This document shows positions 9,024-15,962 of a stretch of 64,000 nucleotides of DNA, in pieces. The position numbers were made by a program, and so were the translations under genes. The DNA is from Arthrobacter_E sp044748305 (lineage in GTDB: Bacteria; Actinomycetota; Actinomycetes; Actinomycetales; Micrococcaceae), in contig NZ_JBIVFT010000003.1 of the NCBI RefSeq assembly GCF_044748305.1, positions 124,001 through 188,000 of the forward strand, read 5' to 3'. Below the pieces are notes generated by a model. It made no database searches. It had not been told where the DNA came from and was given only the letters and a program-made list of their open reading frames with translations. Within the stretch, counting starts at the first letter, position 1; each line of letters begins with the position of its first letter.

Positions 9024-10612
9024 GCGTCCCCTCCCGACATCCGGCCACTGGCCGGAACCGCGGCCGCAGGGCCCTCCGTCGCGTGGCCGGCACCACCGAG
9101 CACCAGCTCCGTGGCCCCGAGTGCCCGGGTGAAGTCGGCGTCGTGCGTGACGGAAAGCAACCCGACGCCGTCGGCGAGCAACTCCAGCAGCAAAGAGCCG
9201 AGTTCCGCCCAGGTGTTGGCGTCCTGACCGAACGTCGGTTCGTCCAGCACCAACAGCCTCGGATGAGCGGCCAGCACGGTCGCGACCGACAGCCGTCGCT
9301 TCTCTCCGCCGGAGAGCGTATAAGGATTGGCCTCCACCAGGGATTCCAGCCGCAGACGCTGCAGCAGCTCGTCCACTCGATCCTCACCTCGGCCCAGCTG
9401 ACGCGGTCCGAAGCGCAGTTCGTCCAGGACGGTTCCGGTCACGAATTGATGTTCCGGTTCCTGGAAGACGGTGCCGATCCTCGTGATCAGTTCCTTCGCC
9501 TTCCAGCGGTGCGGCTCGGGGTGCCGGGGTTCGGATCCTCCCGCGGTCATCAAGAGTTCAGAGGCGACGACGGCGCCCCGCACCGGCGGCAGCAGGCCCG
9601 CCAGGGTGAGGGCCAGGGTCGACTTCCCGGCGCCGTTGGGGCCGGTGACCGAGAGTGCGTGTCCGGCTTTCAGCTTCAGGCCGACGTCGCTCAGGACAGG
9701 TTCCGTGGCCTTCGCGCCGAGTCCCCGGCGAGCGCGGACGGCACGGCTCACGGCGAGTTCGCGCGCCCGGAGGAGCACTGCGCCGCCGGATCCGCGGGAA
9801 CCCGTTTCCCGGGTCGGACCGCTCAGCACGGGCACCCGACCCGGAATCCAGACGCCCTGCGCGGCCAGGGCCTCGCCCTGCGCGTCCAGCACCGCCCCGG
9901 GCGCACCGGACGCAAGCACGCCGGACGGCCCGGAACCGTCGGCCCCCAGCACCACCACGCGGTCCACGGCGTCCTTCCAGACGTCCACCCGGTGCTCCAC
10001 CACCACCAGCGTCGCCCCCGAGCCGGCGACAGCACGGATCACGGCATCACGGACCTCCAGCACGCCGTCCGGGTCCAGATTCGCGGTGGGCTCGTCCAGC
10101 AGTACCAGGCCCGGCCGCATGGCCAGCACCCCGGCCAGAGCCAGACGCTGCTTCTGACCACCCGACAGCGCATGCGTCGGGTGATCCAGCGGCAAGTGCC
10201 CCAGCCCGACGTCGTCGAGCGCTCTGCGGACCCGGCCCCAGATCTCGGAGGGCGGCACGGCCAGATTCTCGGCGCCGAAGGCGACATCGTCGCCCACCCG
10301 GCCGAGCACCACCTGAGTCTCGGGGTCCTGCTGCACCAGCCCGGCCCGGCCGCGTGCCGCGCGAGGGGACGCGCCGTCGATCAGCAGAGTGCCGCTCTCG
10401 TCGGCTCCGTCATCCTCGGTGGAGCCGAGCACACCCGCCAGGGCATGCAGCAGCGTCGACTTGCCGGCCCCGGACGGACCGAGCAACAGGACCTTTTCGC
10501 CCGGTTCGAGGTCGAGGTCGAGGCCGGCGACGGCGGCGCGGTCACGCCCGCCGTGCCGCCAGCCCCAGCCCCGGGCGGTGACCCGGGCCGGATGGACCGA
10601 GGTGGAGGCCAT
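9020..10612 (-). CDS. ykoD: ECF transporter ATPase with two fused ABC domains (YkoD type)
   Basis: The 530-residue protein contains two ATP-binding cassettes in tandem. The first has Walker A 'GPSGAGKST' near residue 45, signature 'LSGGQKQR' and Walker B 'LVLLDEPTANLD'; the second has 'GPNGAGKST', 'LSGGEKRR' and 'LLVLDEPTFGQD'. This single-chain EcfA1-EcfA2 arrangement is the YkoD form of group I ECF importers. It lies 3 nt downstream of ykoE and overlaps ykoC by 4 nt. ATP hydrolysis by the paired cassettes drives toppling of the S component. Confidence 0.92.
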   Translation of the reverse strand: MASTSVHPARVTARGWGWRHGGRDRAAVAGLDLDLEPGEKVLLLGPSGAGKSTLLHALAGVLGSTEDDGADESGTLLIDGASPRAARGRAGLVQQDPETQVVLGRVGDDVAFGAENLAVPPSEIWGRVRRALDDVGLGHLPLDHPTHALSGGQKQRLALAGVLAMRPGLVLLDEPTANLDPDGVLEVRDAVIRAVAGSGATLVVVEHRVDVWKDAVDRVVVLGADGSGPSGVLASGAPGAVLDAQGEALAAQGVWIPGRVPVLSGPTRETGSRGSGGAVLLRARELAVSRAVRARRGLGAKATEPVLSDVGLKLKAGHALSVTGPNGAGKSTLALTLAGLLPPVRGAVVASELLMTAGGSEPRHPEPHRWKAKELITRIGTVFQEPEHQFVTGTVLDELRFGPRQLGRGEDRVDELLQRLRLESLVEANPYTLSGGEKRRLSVATVLAAHPRLLVLDEPTFGQDANTWAELGSLLLELLADGVGLLSVTHDADFTRALGATELVLGGAGHATEGPAAAVPASGRMSGGDA

Positions 10613-10615
10613 GGC

Positions 10616-11230
10616 TCAGCCGAAGACCGGTTCGGACCCGGCCCGGCGGGACGCGAAAGCCGACAGTGCACCGGTCTTCGCCAGGCCTCGGGTGGCCAGC
10701 CACCCGAGCAGCCCACCGATCACGGCGCCGGAAATCACACAGAACAGGAGGTACACGGCCTGGGATCCGCCGTCCCAGGTGATGTTCCAGCCCCAGGGAA
10801 GGAAGTTGTCATTGATGGCGCATCCGAGACCCGCCACCGCGCCCGAGAACAGGGCCACCGGGAGGTTGAACTTCCGGTACAGGAAGATCGCCAGGACGAT
10901 CTCCGCGCCCAGGCCCTGGATGGCTCCGGAGGCCACTACCGTCAGGCCGTACTGTGAACCCATCACGAGTTCCGAGCAGGCCGCGATGACCTCCACCAGC
11001 AGAGCGGCGCCCGGCTTGCGGATGATGAGGCCGGCGAGGACGCCCGGCAGCAGCCAGCCTCCGACGTAGAGCCCGGAGAGGGGCGGGAACGCGGTGGTCA
11101 GCGGGCTGATCAGATTGGCACCCTGATCCCAGGCCCAGAAGATCACACCGCCGGCGACGGCGATCAGTGCCGCCACCACGATGTCCACCACGCGCCAGCT
11201 GCGGCGCGTCGCGATTGTCTGTGTGGTCAT
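10616..11230 (-). CDS. ykoE: ECF transporter substrate-binding S component, YkoE family
   Basis: The 204-residue protein has about 6 hydrophobic helices and the YkoE-like features 'FWAWDQGANLI', 'PPLSGLYVGGWLLPGVLAG' and 'RKPGAALLVEVIAA...GSQYG'. YkoE binds thiamine or hydroxymethylpyrimidine and docks onto YkoD/YkoC. The gene is first in the operon and sits directly behind a TPP riboswitch. The ATG at 11230 has AGGAGG at a 5-nt spacing, and this sequence can pair with CCTCCT 8 nt upstream, giving a way for the riboswitch to hide the ribosome-binding site. Confidence 0.92.
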   Translation of the reverse strand: MTTQTIATRRSWRVVDIVVAALIAVAGGVIFWAWDQGANLISPLTTAFPPLSGLYVGGWLLPGVLAGLIIRKPGAALLVEVIAACSELVMGSQYGLTVVASGAIQGLGAEIVLAIFLYRKFNLPVALFSGAVAGLGCAINDNFLPWGWNITWDGGSQAVYLLFCVISGAVIGGLLGWLATRGLAKTGALSAFASRRAGSEPVFG

Positions 11231-11235
11231 GTCAT

Positions 11236-11255
11236 CCTCCTGGGATTGCAGGAGG
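11236..11255 (-). promoter_or_regulatory. Ribosome-binding-site hairpin of ykoE
   Basis: On the minus strand CCTCCT (11255-11250) is complementary to the ykoE Shine-Dalgarno AGGAGG (11241-11236) across an 8-nt loop. Placed between the TPP aptamer and the start codon, this is a good candidate for a translational expression platform. A second small hairpin, GTGCC/GGCAC, lies just upstream of it. Confidence 0.6.
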
Positions 11256-11288
11256 GGAGGTGCCGGATGGCACGTTCTGAGATGCTCG

Positions 11289-11387
11289 ACTCCCTATCGC
11301 CGGTACTAACCGGATCAGGTTCGAGGGTCTGCGGTTGATCCGCACTCTCAGCGCCCACGCACCTCTCGGTGGCGGCGCTCCCCTGTC
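11289..11387 (-). ncRNA. TPP riboswitch (THI element)
   Basis: The minus strand has the conserved THI-box blocks in order: GGGGAGC, GCTGAGAGTGCGG, 'GACCCTCGAACCTGATC', 'CGGTTAGTACCGGCG' and 'ATAGGGAGT'. A G/C-rich extra stem lies between GGGGAGC and GCTGAGA, as is common in actinobacteria. It controls the ykoEDC operon: TPP binding should shut off synthesis of the importer. Confidence 0.95.
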
Positions 11388-11405
11388 GTTTCTGGTGGAC
11401 CACAG

Positions 11406-11411
11406 TTTATA
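11406..11411 (-). promoter_or_regulatory. Probable -10 element upstream of the TPP riboswitch
   Basis: TATAAA on the minus strand lies about 19 nt before the start of the aptamer, a suitable position for the riboswitch transcript. The -35 region is G/C-rich and unconvincing. Confidence 0.4.
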
Positions 11412-11529
11412 CCCGCCCGACGACGGTGTTGCGGTCCCGCTGTCACATTGGGAGCGTTGCCCCTAGGTGACGGCCGACCGACGCTGTTGCTCCCCCTGCC
11501 GAGCTCGCTGATTCCGGACCACGCCCCTG

Positions 11530-11598
11530 CCGAGCCCGCTAGTTAAGGGTCAAATCGCTCACACAACACGCGATCTCGCGCCGAACTAGCGAGATCGG
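11530..11598. repeat. Extragenic palindrome, family B copy 1
   Basis: Outer arms CCGAGCCCGCTAGTT (11530-11544) and AACTAGCGAGATCGG (11584-11598) pair imperfectly, and an inner ATCGC/GCGAT pair encloses TCACACAACAC. It shares the CGCTAGTT core with copies at 11682-11749 and 50690-50753. Confidence 0.65.
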
Positions 11599-11681
11599 CG
11601 GAACACAGCGCTGCATTAGACCGAGCCCGCTAGTCGGGGACTGCCCCTGGCTGAGCCCGCTAGACAGAACACCTCACCTCA

Positions 11682-11749
11682 CGAACTCGCTAGTTATGGG
11701 TCAAACCGCTCACAAGATACGCGATCTCGCACCGAACTCGCGAGGTCGG
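11682..11749. repeat. Extragenic palindrome, family B copy 2 (degenerate)
   Basis: This copy resembles 11530-11598 along its whole length: CGAACTCGCTAGTTATGGGT, then CACAAGATACGCGATCTCGC, then GAACTCGCGAGGTCGG. Its outer pairing has decayed (CTAG on the left, CGAG on the right). Confidence 0.55.
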
Positions 11750-11888
11750 CCGAACACGGTGCGTGGTTGACGTGGGCCCGGTCCACCGCCCGCGCCCAGG
11801 CCTCTGTTGCCCTCCTCACGAAACTTGGCCTCCTTCCGGACCGCTGGTTAGGCTCGCAGCCAAGTTCAGAACGAGCACGGGGAGTACG

Positions 11889-12596
11889 ATGGCGCGCCGA
11901 TCGCGAGCAGGATTGACCATGAAAAGCCTGGCGGGGGTCCTGGCCCTGAGCGCCTCGGCGACATTGCTGGGAGCCTGCGGCGCGCCGTCGTCCGCGACCT
12001 CGACGCCGAGCCCCAGCGCCCCGGCGAGCACTCCCGAGGCCCCGTCCGCAGCCCTGCTGGCCAAACTCGCCCCGCAGAATGCACGAACGCTGAGCAACCC
12101 TGCCAGTCCCAAAGCGACACTGGTCCTCTTCACCGACTACCAGTGCCCCTACTGCGCCAAGATGGATGCGCTCATGACCCGCGCCGTGAAGGAGTACGGC
12201 TCGCAGGTCAAGATCGTGGTGCGCAACTTCCCCCTGCCCATGCACCAGAACGCGCCGCTCGCCGCCAAAGCCGTGGAAGCCGCCGCGGAACAGGGCGCCC
12301 AGGCCCGGATGGCGGACGCCCTGTTCACGCACCAGTCGGAGTGGGCGAAGTCGGCTTCGGGCCAGGCGGAGGCCTTCACCTCCTACGCTCGCACTCTGGG
12401 CCTCGACATGGAACGTTTCACCAAGGACTTCACCTCGGCCGCGGTCGCGCAGCGGGTCCAGCGGGATCTCGACGACGCCACGGAGCTCGGCCTCCGCGGA
12501 ACGCCGACCCTGGTGCTCGACGGGAGGCTCCTCGAAGTCGACTCCAGCAGCTACGACACGTTGAAGCTCCCCCTGGATTCCGTCCTCAAAAGCTGA
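11889..12596 (+). CDS. DsbA-family thiol:disulfide lipoprotein
   Basis: The 235-residue product starts MARRSRAGLTMKSLAGVLAL and has a lipobox ending LLGAC, so it should be anchored on the outside of the membrane. After a Ser/Pro/Ala-rich linker, a thioredoxin-fold DsbA/DSBA-like domain carries the redox motif CPYC in 'FTDYQCPYCAKMD' and the cis-Pro region 'RGTPTLVLDG'. It most likely oxidises or isomerises exported proteins, as the Mycobacterium and Corynebacterium homologues do. ATG at 11889 is chosen because of GGGAG 5 nt upstream and the fit of the signal peptide; an in-frame start at 11763 would run through repeat-derived sequence. Confidence 0.88.
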   Translation: MARRSRAGLTMKSLAGVLALSASATLLGACGAPSSATSTPSPSAPASTPEAPSAALLAKLAPQNARTLSNPASPKATLVLFTDYQCPYCAKMDALMTRAVKEYGSQVKIVVRNFPLPMHQNAPLAAKAVEAAAEQGAQARMADALFTHQSEWAKSASGQAEAFTSYARTLGLDMERFTKDFTSAAVAQRVQRDLDDATELGLRGTPTLVLDGRLLEVDSSSYDTLKLPLDSVLKS

Positions 12597-12704
12597 CGAC
12601 CGCGGCTTCAGGGTCGCCCGATCAGTCCCCCAGCAAGGGCCTGCACCTGCCTCGATCGTGCTCTGTGGCACTAGTCTGTTACTCAGAAGGGACGGGCCGC
12701 AGAC

Positions 12705-13394
12705 GTGACGGAATACACGAGTTGGCACAGCGAGCGAACCGGGACGCTGATGTGGCGGGTGCAAGCATCCGCCACTCAGCAGAGCGTCCTTCCAGATGGC
12801 GTCATGGACATCATGTGGTTCCAGAACCGCCTGGTGTTCGCCGGACCTGGCACGCGTGCCATGACCGTCTCCACATCACCCGGTGAGGTTACCGTCGGGC
12901 TCCGGCTTCCTCCGGGCGTGGCCCACACCCTGCTCCAGGTGTCCGCGCAAGAACTGGTTGACCTGAACGTCGATCTTCAGGCCGTGACCCCGCACGCGGC
13001 GGCTCTGGAACGCCGATTCGACGGCGATCCCGGCAAGCTATTGGAGCAAGTCCTGGCAGAGTTATGGCGACGGGCGGAACCTGACCACGGGCTCCTCTCG
13101 CTTGCAGCTTCGCTCGATCATTCAGCACACCAGGGGAAGCGTTTGGCAGAGATAGCCTGCGCCCACAACATGTCCGAACGGTCATTGCGCCGGATCCATG
13201 ACCGCCTTTTCGGCTACGGCCCGAATAGTCTTCTGCAGATCCACCGCTTTCAGAAGGCCCTCCAACTCGTCCAGGATGGCTTGGCACTGGGAGACGCGGC
13301 TGCTTCCGCCGGGTATTTCGACCAGGCTCACTTCACGCGAGACGCGAAGAAACTGTCCGGACGAACGCCTGCGCGGCTCGCAGCCGGTCTTTGA
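12705..13394 (+). CDS. AraC-family transcriptional regulator
   Basis: The 229-residue product has a C-terminal double helix-turn-helix: 'RLAEIACAHNMSERSLRRIHDRLFGYGP' and 'ALGDAAASAGYFDQAHFTRDAKKLSGRTPA', the latter being the classic AraC second-helix signature. The N-terminal half (about residues 1-115) is the beta-rich domain of the DUF6597 kind seen in many small actinobacterial AraC proteins ('SVLPDGVMDIMWFQNRLVFAGPG'). GTG at 12705 begins the frame. It lies 83 nt upstream of a same-strand toroid-type protein, possibly its target. The ligand is unknown. Confidence 0.85.
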   Translation: MTEYTSWHSERTGTLMWRVQASATQQSVLPDGVMDIMWFQNRLVFAGPGTRAMTVSTSPGEVTVGLRLPPGVAHTLLQVSAQELVDLNVDLQAVTPHAAALERRFDGDPGKLLEQVLAELWRRAEPDHGLLSLAASLDHSAHQGKRLAEIACAHNMSERSLRRIHDRLFGYGPNSLLQIHRFQKALQLVQDGLALGDAAASAGYFDQAHFTRDAKKLSGRTPARLAAGL

Positions 13395-13477
13395 CCACGC
13401 AGTCCGTGGCTGCACCGCAGACGCGTTCTGGCCGATTCGTCCAATCATGAGTCCTCCGGACGAACCATGCTCGAAGC

Positions 13478-14374
13478 ATGAGCATTGATATTGACCGCGC
13501 CCACGCTTTCATGACATCCCACGCACGACTGCTGGATCGCCACCGTTTTGACCTCGCCCTGAACATCGGAGAGGCGGAGCGGTCGAGGAACGGCATCATC
13601 AACAGCCTCGAAGCGTATCGAAACAGCGACGGCGGCTTCGGCTGGGGACTGGAGCCCGACCTCCGGGCGCCGGAAAGCCAGCCAGGCGGAGCACAGCATG
13701 CTTGGGAGGCCATCGCTGATACCGGCATCGCCGCACCCGAGACGTCCGGCCCCTTGTTGGAATGGCTTGAGAAGGTCGCGCTCCCGGACGGCGGTCTCCC
13801 TTTCGCCCTGCCGATTGAAGATCCGACCGCATGCGCACCTTTCTGGGTCCAGGCCGATTCGGGCAAGTCGTCGCTGCAGATCACCGCAGGCATCACCACC
13901 CACGCTCTCCGCTCGGCCCGGGTCGATGAATCGATCCTGTCGCATCCGTGGTTGAAGGGCTCGGTGGCATACTGCTTCAACGCGATCGCCGCCATCACCG
14001 AGGCACCGTTCGCGTACGTTCTGTCTGCGGCCCTCCAATTCCTGGACGCCGCCTCCGACACCCATCCACAAGCGCAAGCCCTGCTGACCGAGCTGTTCCG
14101 CTTCGTACCTCACACGGGTGCCCTTCCCGTGCTCGGCGGTGCTGACGGCGAAAGTCTCCATCTCCTGGACTATGCTCCGGAACCGGGCCGCCCGATCCGT
14201 GCGCTGCTCGGACCCGATGCGGTGGAGGCGGACCTCGATCGCGCCCAGTCGGCACAGGACGCCGACGGCGGCTGGTCTGCCGACTTCCCGAGCTACTCCG
14301 ACGCTGCGGCCATGGAATGGCGTGGCTACCTCACGATACGTACGGCCTCATTGTTGAAGCTCAATGGGCGCTAG
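13478..14374 (+). CDS. Prenyltransferase/squalene-oxidase-like repeat protein
   Basis: The 298-residue protein has QW-like repeats spaced through the chain: 'NSDGGFGWGLEPD', 'LPDGGLPFALP' and 'DADGGWSADFPSYSD', which suggest an alpha/alpha-toroid fold of the terpenoid cyclase/protein prenyltransferase class. It lacks an obvious DxDD motif of squalene-hopene cyclases, so cyclase activity is not supported. There is no signal peptide. It follows the AraC gene on the same strand, and a hairpin plus T-run lies just past the stop. Function is unknown. Confidence 0.7.
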   Translation: MSIDIDRAHAFMTSHARLLDRHRFDLALNIGEAERSRNGIINSLEAYRNSDGGFGWGLEPDLRAPESQPGGAQHAWEAIADTGIAAPETSGPLLEWLEKVALPDGGLPFALPIEDPTACAPFWVQADSGKSSLQITAGITTHALRSARVDESILSHPWLKGSVAYCFNAIAAITEAPFAYVLSAALQFLDAASDTHPQAQALLTELFRFVPHTGALPVLGGADGESLHLLDYAPEPGRPIRALLGPDAVEADLDRAQSAQDADGGWSADFPSYSDAAAMEWRGYLTIRTASLLKLNGR

Positions 14375-14388
14375 CCGAGGAAGCCCGA

Positions 14389-14410
14389 GACCGTCCGGAA
14401 GCGGTCTTTT
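14389..14410 (+). terminator. Rho-independent terminator-like hairpin
   Basis: GACCG and CGGTC pair across an 8-nt loop and are followed by TTTT. It lies 15 nt after the stop of the toroid-type protein gene. Confidence 0.55.
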
Positions 14411-14583
14411 CAGCAAGGTCCGTGGGGAAACGACTGGACCTGGCGAGCCGAACCCCTCCGGGGCGGCGAGCCGATGCATGGCACATGAGCGGTGAACGTC
14501 CACGGTATTTTGAGCCAGCGTTCAGACTCCGGTCGTAGCGTGGACATCGTCTCCAGAGAGAGATGTGCGAGTGAGTGAATCAT

Positions 14584-14614
14584 GGCCCCGGCGTTGCCAT
14601 ACCGTGCCGGGGCC
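14584..14614. repeat. Strong hairpin between convergent genes
   Basis: GGCCCCGGC (14584-14592) and GCCGGGGCC (14606-14614) pair perfectly over a 13-nt loop. There is no T-run on either side. It lies 38 nt past the end of the minus-strand YciI gene and may act as a bidirectional barrier. Confidence 0.6.
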
Positions 14615-14652
14615 ATACTCATGCCCGAGGCCGCATGGGCAAGGCCAGGGAT

Positions 14653-14934
14653 TCACGGCTCGAAGCGGACCACGTTCCATTCGAGGATGCGCGGCTCCGC
14701 GAACCCCTCAGTGACGAAGGGGTCGTCAGCGATGAATCTCTCGGCGTCGTCCCGCGTGGAGAAAACTCCCATCGACCCGGCCGCCGGATCAGGCGTCAGG
14801 AACGGGCCCAGGGCGATCAGTCCGCCGCCGGCCGCACGGAATTCCCGGTAATAGGACTGATGCCGCGGAAACACCTCCATGAGCCGGGCCCGGTCGACGC
14901 CGTCACGCAGGGAGTACAACACCACGAATTCCAT
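14653..14934 (-). CDS. YciI-family protein
   Basis: The 93-residue product fits the YciI-like dimeric alpha/beta-barrel family: 'MEFVVLYSLRDGVDRARL', 'HQSYYREFRAAGGGLIALGPF', 'GSMGVFSTRDDAERFIADDPFV' and a final 'ILEWNVVRF'. The conserved His-Asp type pair of the family is seen as His in 'PRHQSYY' and Asp in 'IADDPF'. The biochemical role is unknown, although related proteins include dehydrochlorinases and a sigma-factor-linked subfamily. The ATG at 14934 lies 6 nt after TACGAT, a leaderless-type arrangement. A second YciI protein is encoded at 48448. Confidence 0.85.
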   Translation of the reverse strand: MEFVVLYSLRDGVDRARLMEVFPRHQSYYREFRAAGGGLIALGPFLTPDPAAGSMGVFSTRDDAERFIADDPFVTEGFAEPRILEWNVVRFEP

Positions 14935-15025
14935 GCCCGGATCGTATCAACGGGCCATCTGCACGCACCCACCAGCACCCGGAGCCAGGCGCCCACCCTC
15001 TGCGACCCCGCCTCCCCTGCCAGGT

Positions 15026-15090
15026 GAGTTCGTGGGTTTCGGCTGAGTTCGTGGGAAAGACCCACGAACTCAGCCGAAACCCACGAGCTC
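15026..15090. repeat. Extragenic palindrome, family A copy 1
   Basis: Two 30-bp arms (15026-15055 and 15061-15090) pair with one mismatch around the loop AAAGA. Each arm holds two direct copies of GAGTTCGTGGG separated by TTTCGGCT. Partial copies continue to the right, ending CACGAACTCGGCC at 15121-15133. It lies between the divergent YciI and TetR genes. Confidence 0.88.
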
Positions 15091-15189
15091 GGCCGAAACC
15101 CAGCTCCCGTCCCGGCCCGCCACGAACTCGGCCGTTGGGACGGGCGTGCTCACGCCGAGCCACACTGTGACTTCGTTCACTTCACTCAA

Positions 15190-15226
15190 TGCAAGATTGC
15201 ACTGCGTGCACTGGCTGCCGTAGCAT
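15190..15226 (+). promoter_or_regulatory. Promoter and candidate operator of the TetR-MMPL unit
   Basis: TTGCAC (15197-15202) and TAGCAT (15221-15226) are spaced by 18 nt, and the ATG at 15234 lies 7 nt past the -10, so the transcript is probably leaderless. The -35 is covered by two overlapping palindromes, TGCAA-GA-TTGCA (15190-15201) and TGCAC-TGC-GTGCA (15198-15210), likely sites for the TetR encoded here. Confidence 0.6.
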
Positions 15227-15233
15227 TTTTTCC

Positions 15234-15908
15234 ATGGACTCCAGCACGGCTCTCGACGCGACACCCCGCGGCACGGGAGCACCCGCGGGCGGGAAGGACG
15301 AGAAGACTTCCCGCCGTGAGCTCAACAAGCAGGCCACCCGGGCCGCGATCATCGAGGCGTCCGTCCGGCTGCTCTCCGAGAACGGCATGGGCAACTTCAC
15401 GGCCGAGGACCTGGCCGACGCCGTCGGGATCTCCCGCCGCACCTTCTTCAACTACTTCCCCAGCCCGGAAGCCGCCCTCGCCGCAACAGTCCAGAACTTC
15501 CTGGACGGCGCCATCGAGGAGTTCCGCAAGCGGCCCCTGGAGGAACCGCTACTGGACTCCGCCATCGCCGCCGTCACCTCACTGGTGGAGCCGGGAGCCC
15601 TGTCCCGGATGGCGCGGGTCTGCCTTCTGACGGAGAATCAACCTCAGGTGCAACGCTGGCAGCTCATGGCCTGGGAGGAGGCGAGCTACAAGCTCAGCGC
15701 CGTTGCCGTAGAACGTCTGGGAACTGAAGCAGACCCCTTCTTCGTCAAGACTATGGTGGGCGCCATCATCGGCGCGGGGAAGTCGGCCATGGAGTTCTGG
15801 CTGGAACACCAGCTCCCCCGTGACGGGAACGTGGCGGACACCGACAGCGCAGCGTTGCGCGTCCTCATCACCCAAGCACTCCAGTATCTTCGCAACGGCT
15901 TCGCCTGA
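15234..15908 (+). CDS. TetR-family transcriptional regulator
   Basis: The 224-residue product has a TetR N-terminal helix-turn-helix, 'RAAIIEASVRLLSENGMGNF...AEDLADAVGISRRTFFNYFPSPEAAL', at about residues 38-85. The C-terminal ligand-binding half is typical of regulators of exporters. ATG at 15234 (MDSSTALDATPRG) is preferred because a -10 element ends 7 nt before it; an earlier frame opening at 15189 would lie inside the operator. The MMPL exporter gene follows after 54 nt, so the regulator probably represses itself and the exporter until a hydrophobic ligand binds. Confidence 0.88.
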   Translation: MDSSTALDATPRGTGAPAGGKDEKTSRRELNKQATRAAIIEASVRLLSENGMGNFTAEDLADAVGISRRTFFNYFPSPEAALAATVQNFLDGAIEEFRKRPLEEPLLDSAIAAVTSLVEPGALSRMARVCLLTENQPQVQRWQLMAWEEASYKLSAVAVERLGTEADPFFVKTMVGAIIGAGKSAMEFWLEHQLPRDGNVADTDSAALRVLITQALQYLRNGFA

Positions 15909-15962
15909 GCACCACCCATCACCCGCTCCCGCACCAACCGGCATCGACAAAGGCAATAGACC

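Larger units (their letters stand above)
11412..11888. other. Long divergent intergenic region holding family B repeats
   Basis: About 480 bases between the ykoE leader and the DsbA-like lipoprotein contain no convincing gene. Besides the two family B palindromes they hold isolated half-sites GAGCCCGCTAG at 11623-11633 and 11653-11663, so at least six CTAG-centred units are clustered here. The repeats look like a decayed tandem array. Confidence 0.55.

Noticed and set aside
9083..10957. Plus-strand open frame of 624 codons
   Set aside because: Antisense to the fused ECF ATPase with two complete ABC domains.
11530..11749. CRISPR-like array
   Set aside because: Units are few, imperfect, inverted internally and unevenly spaced; no cas gene is nearby.
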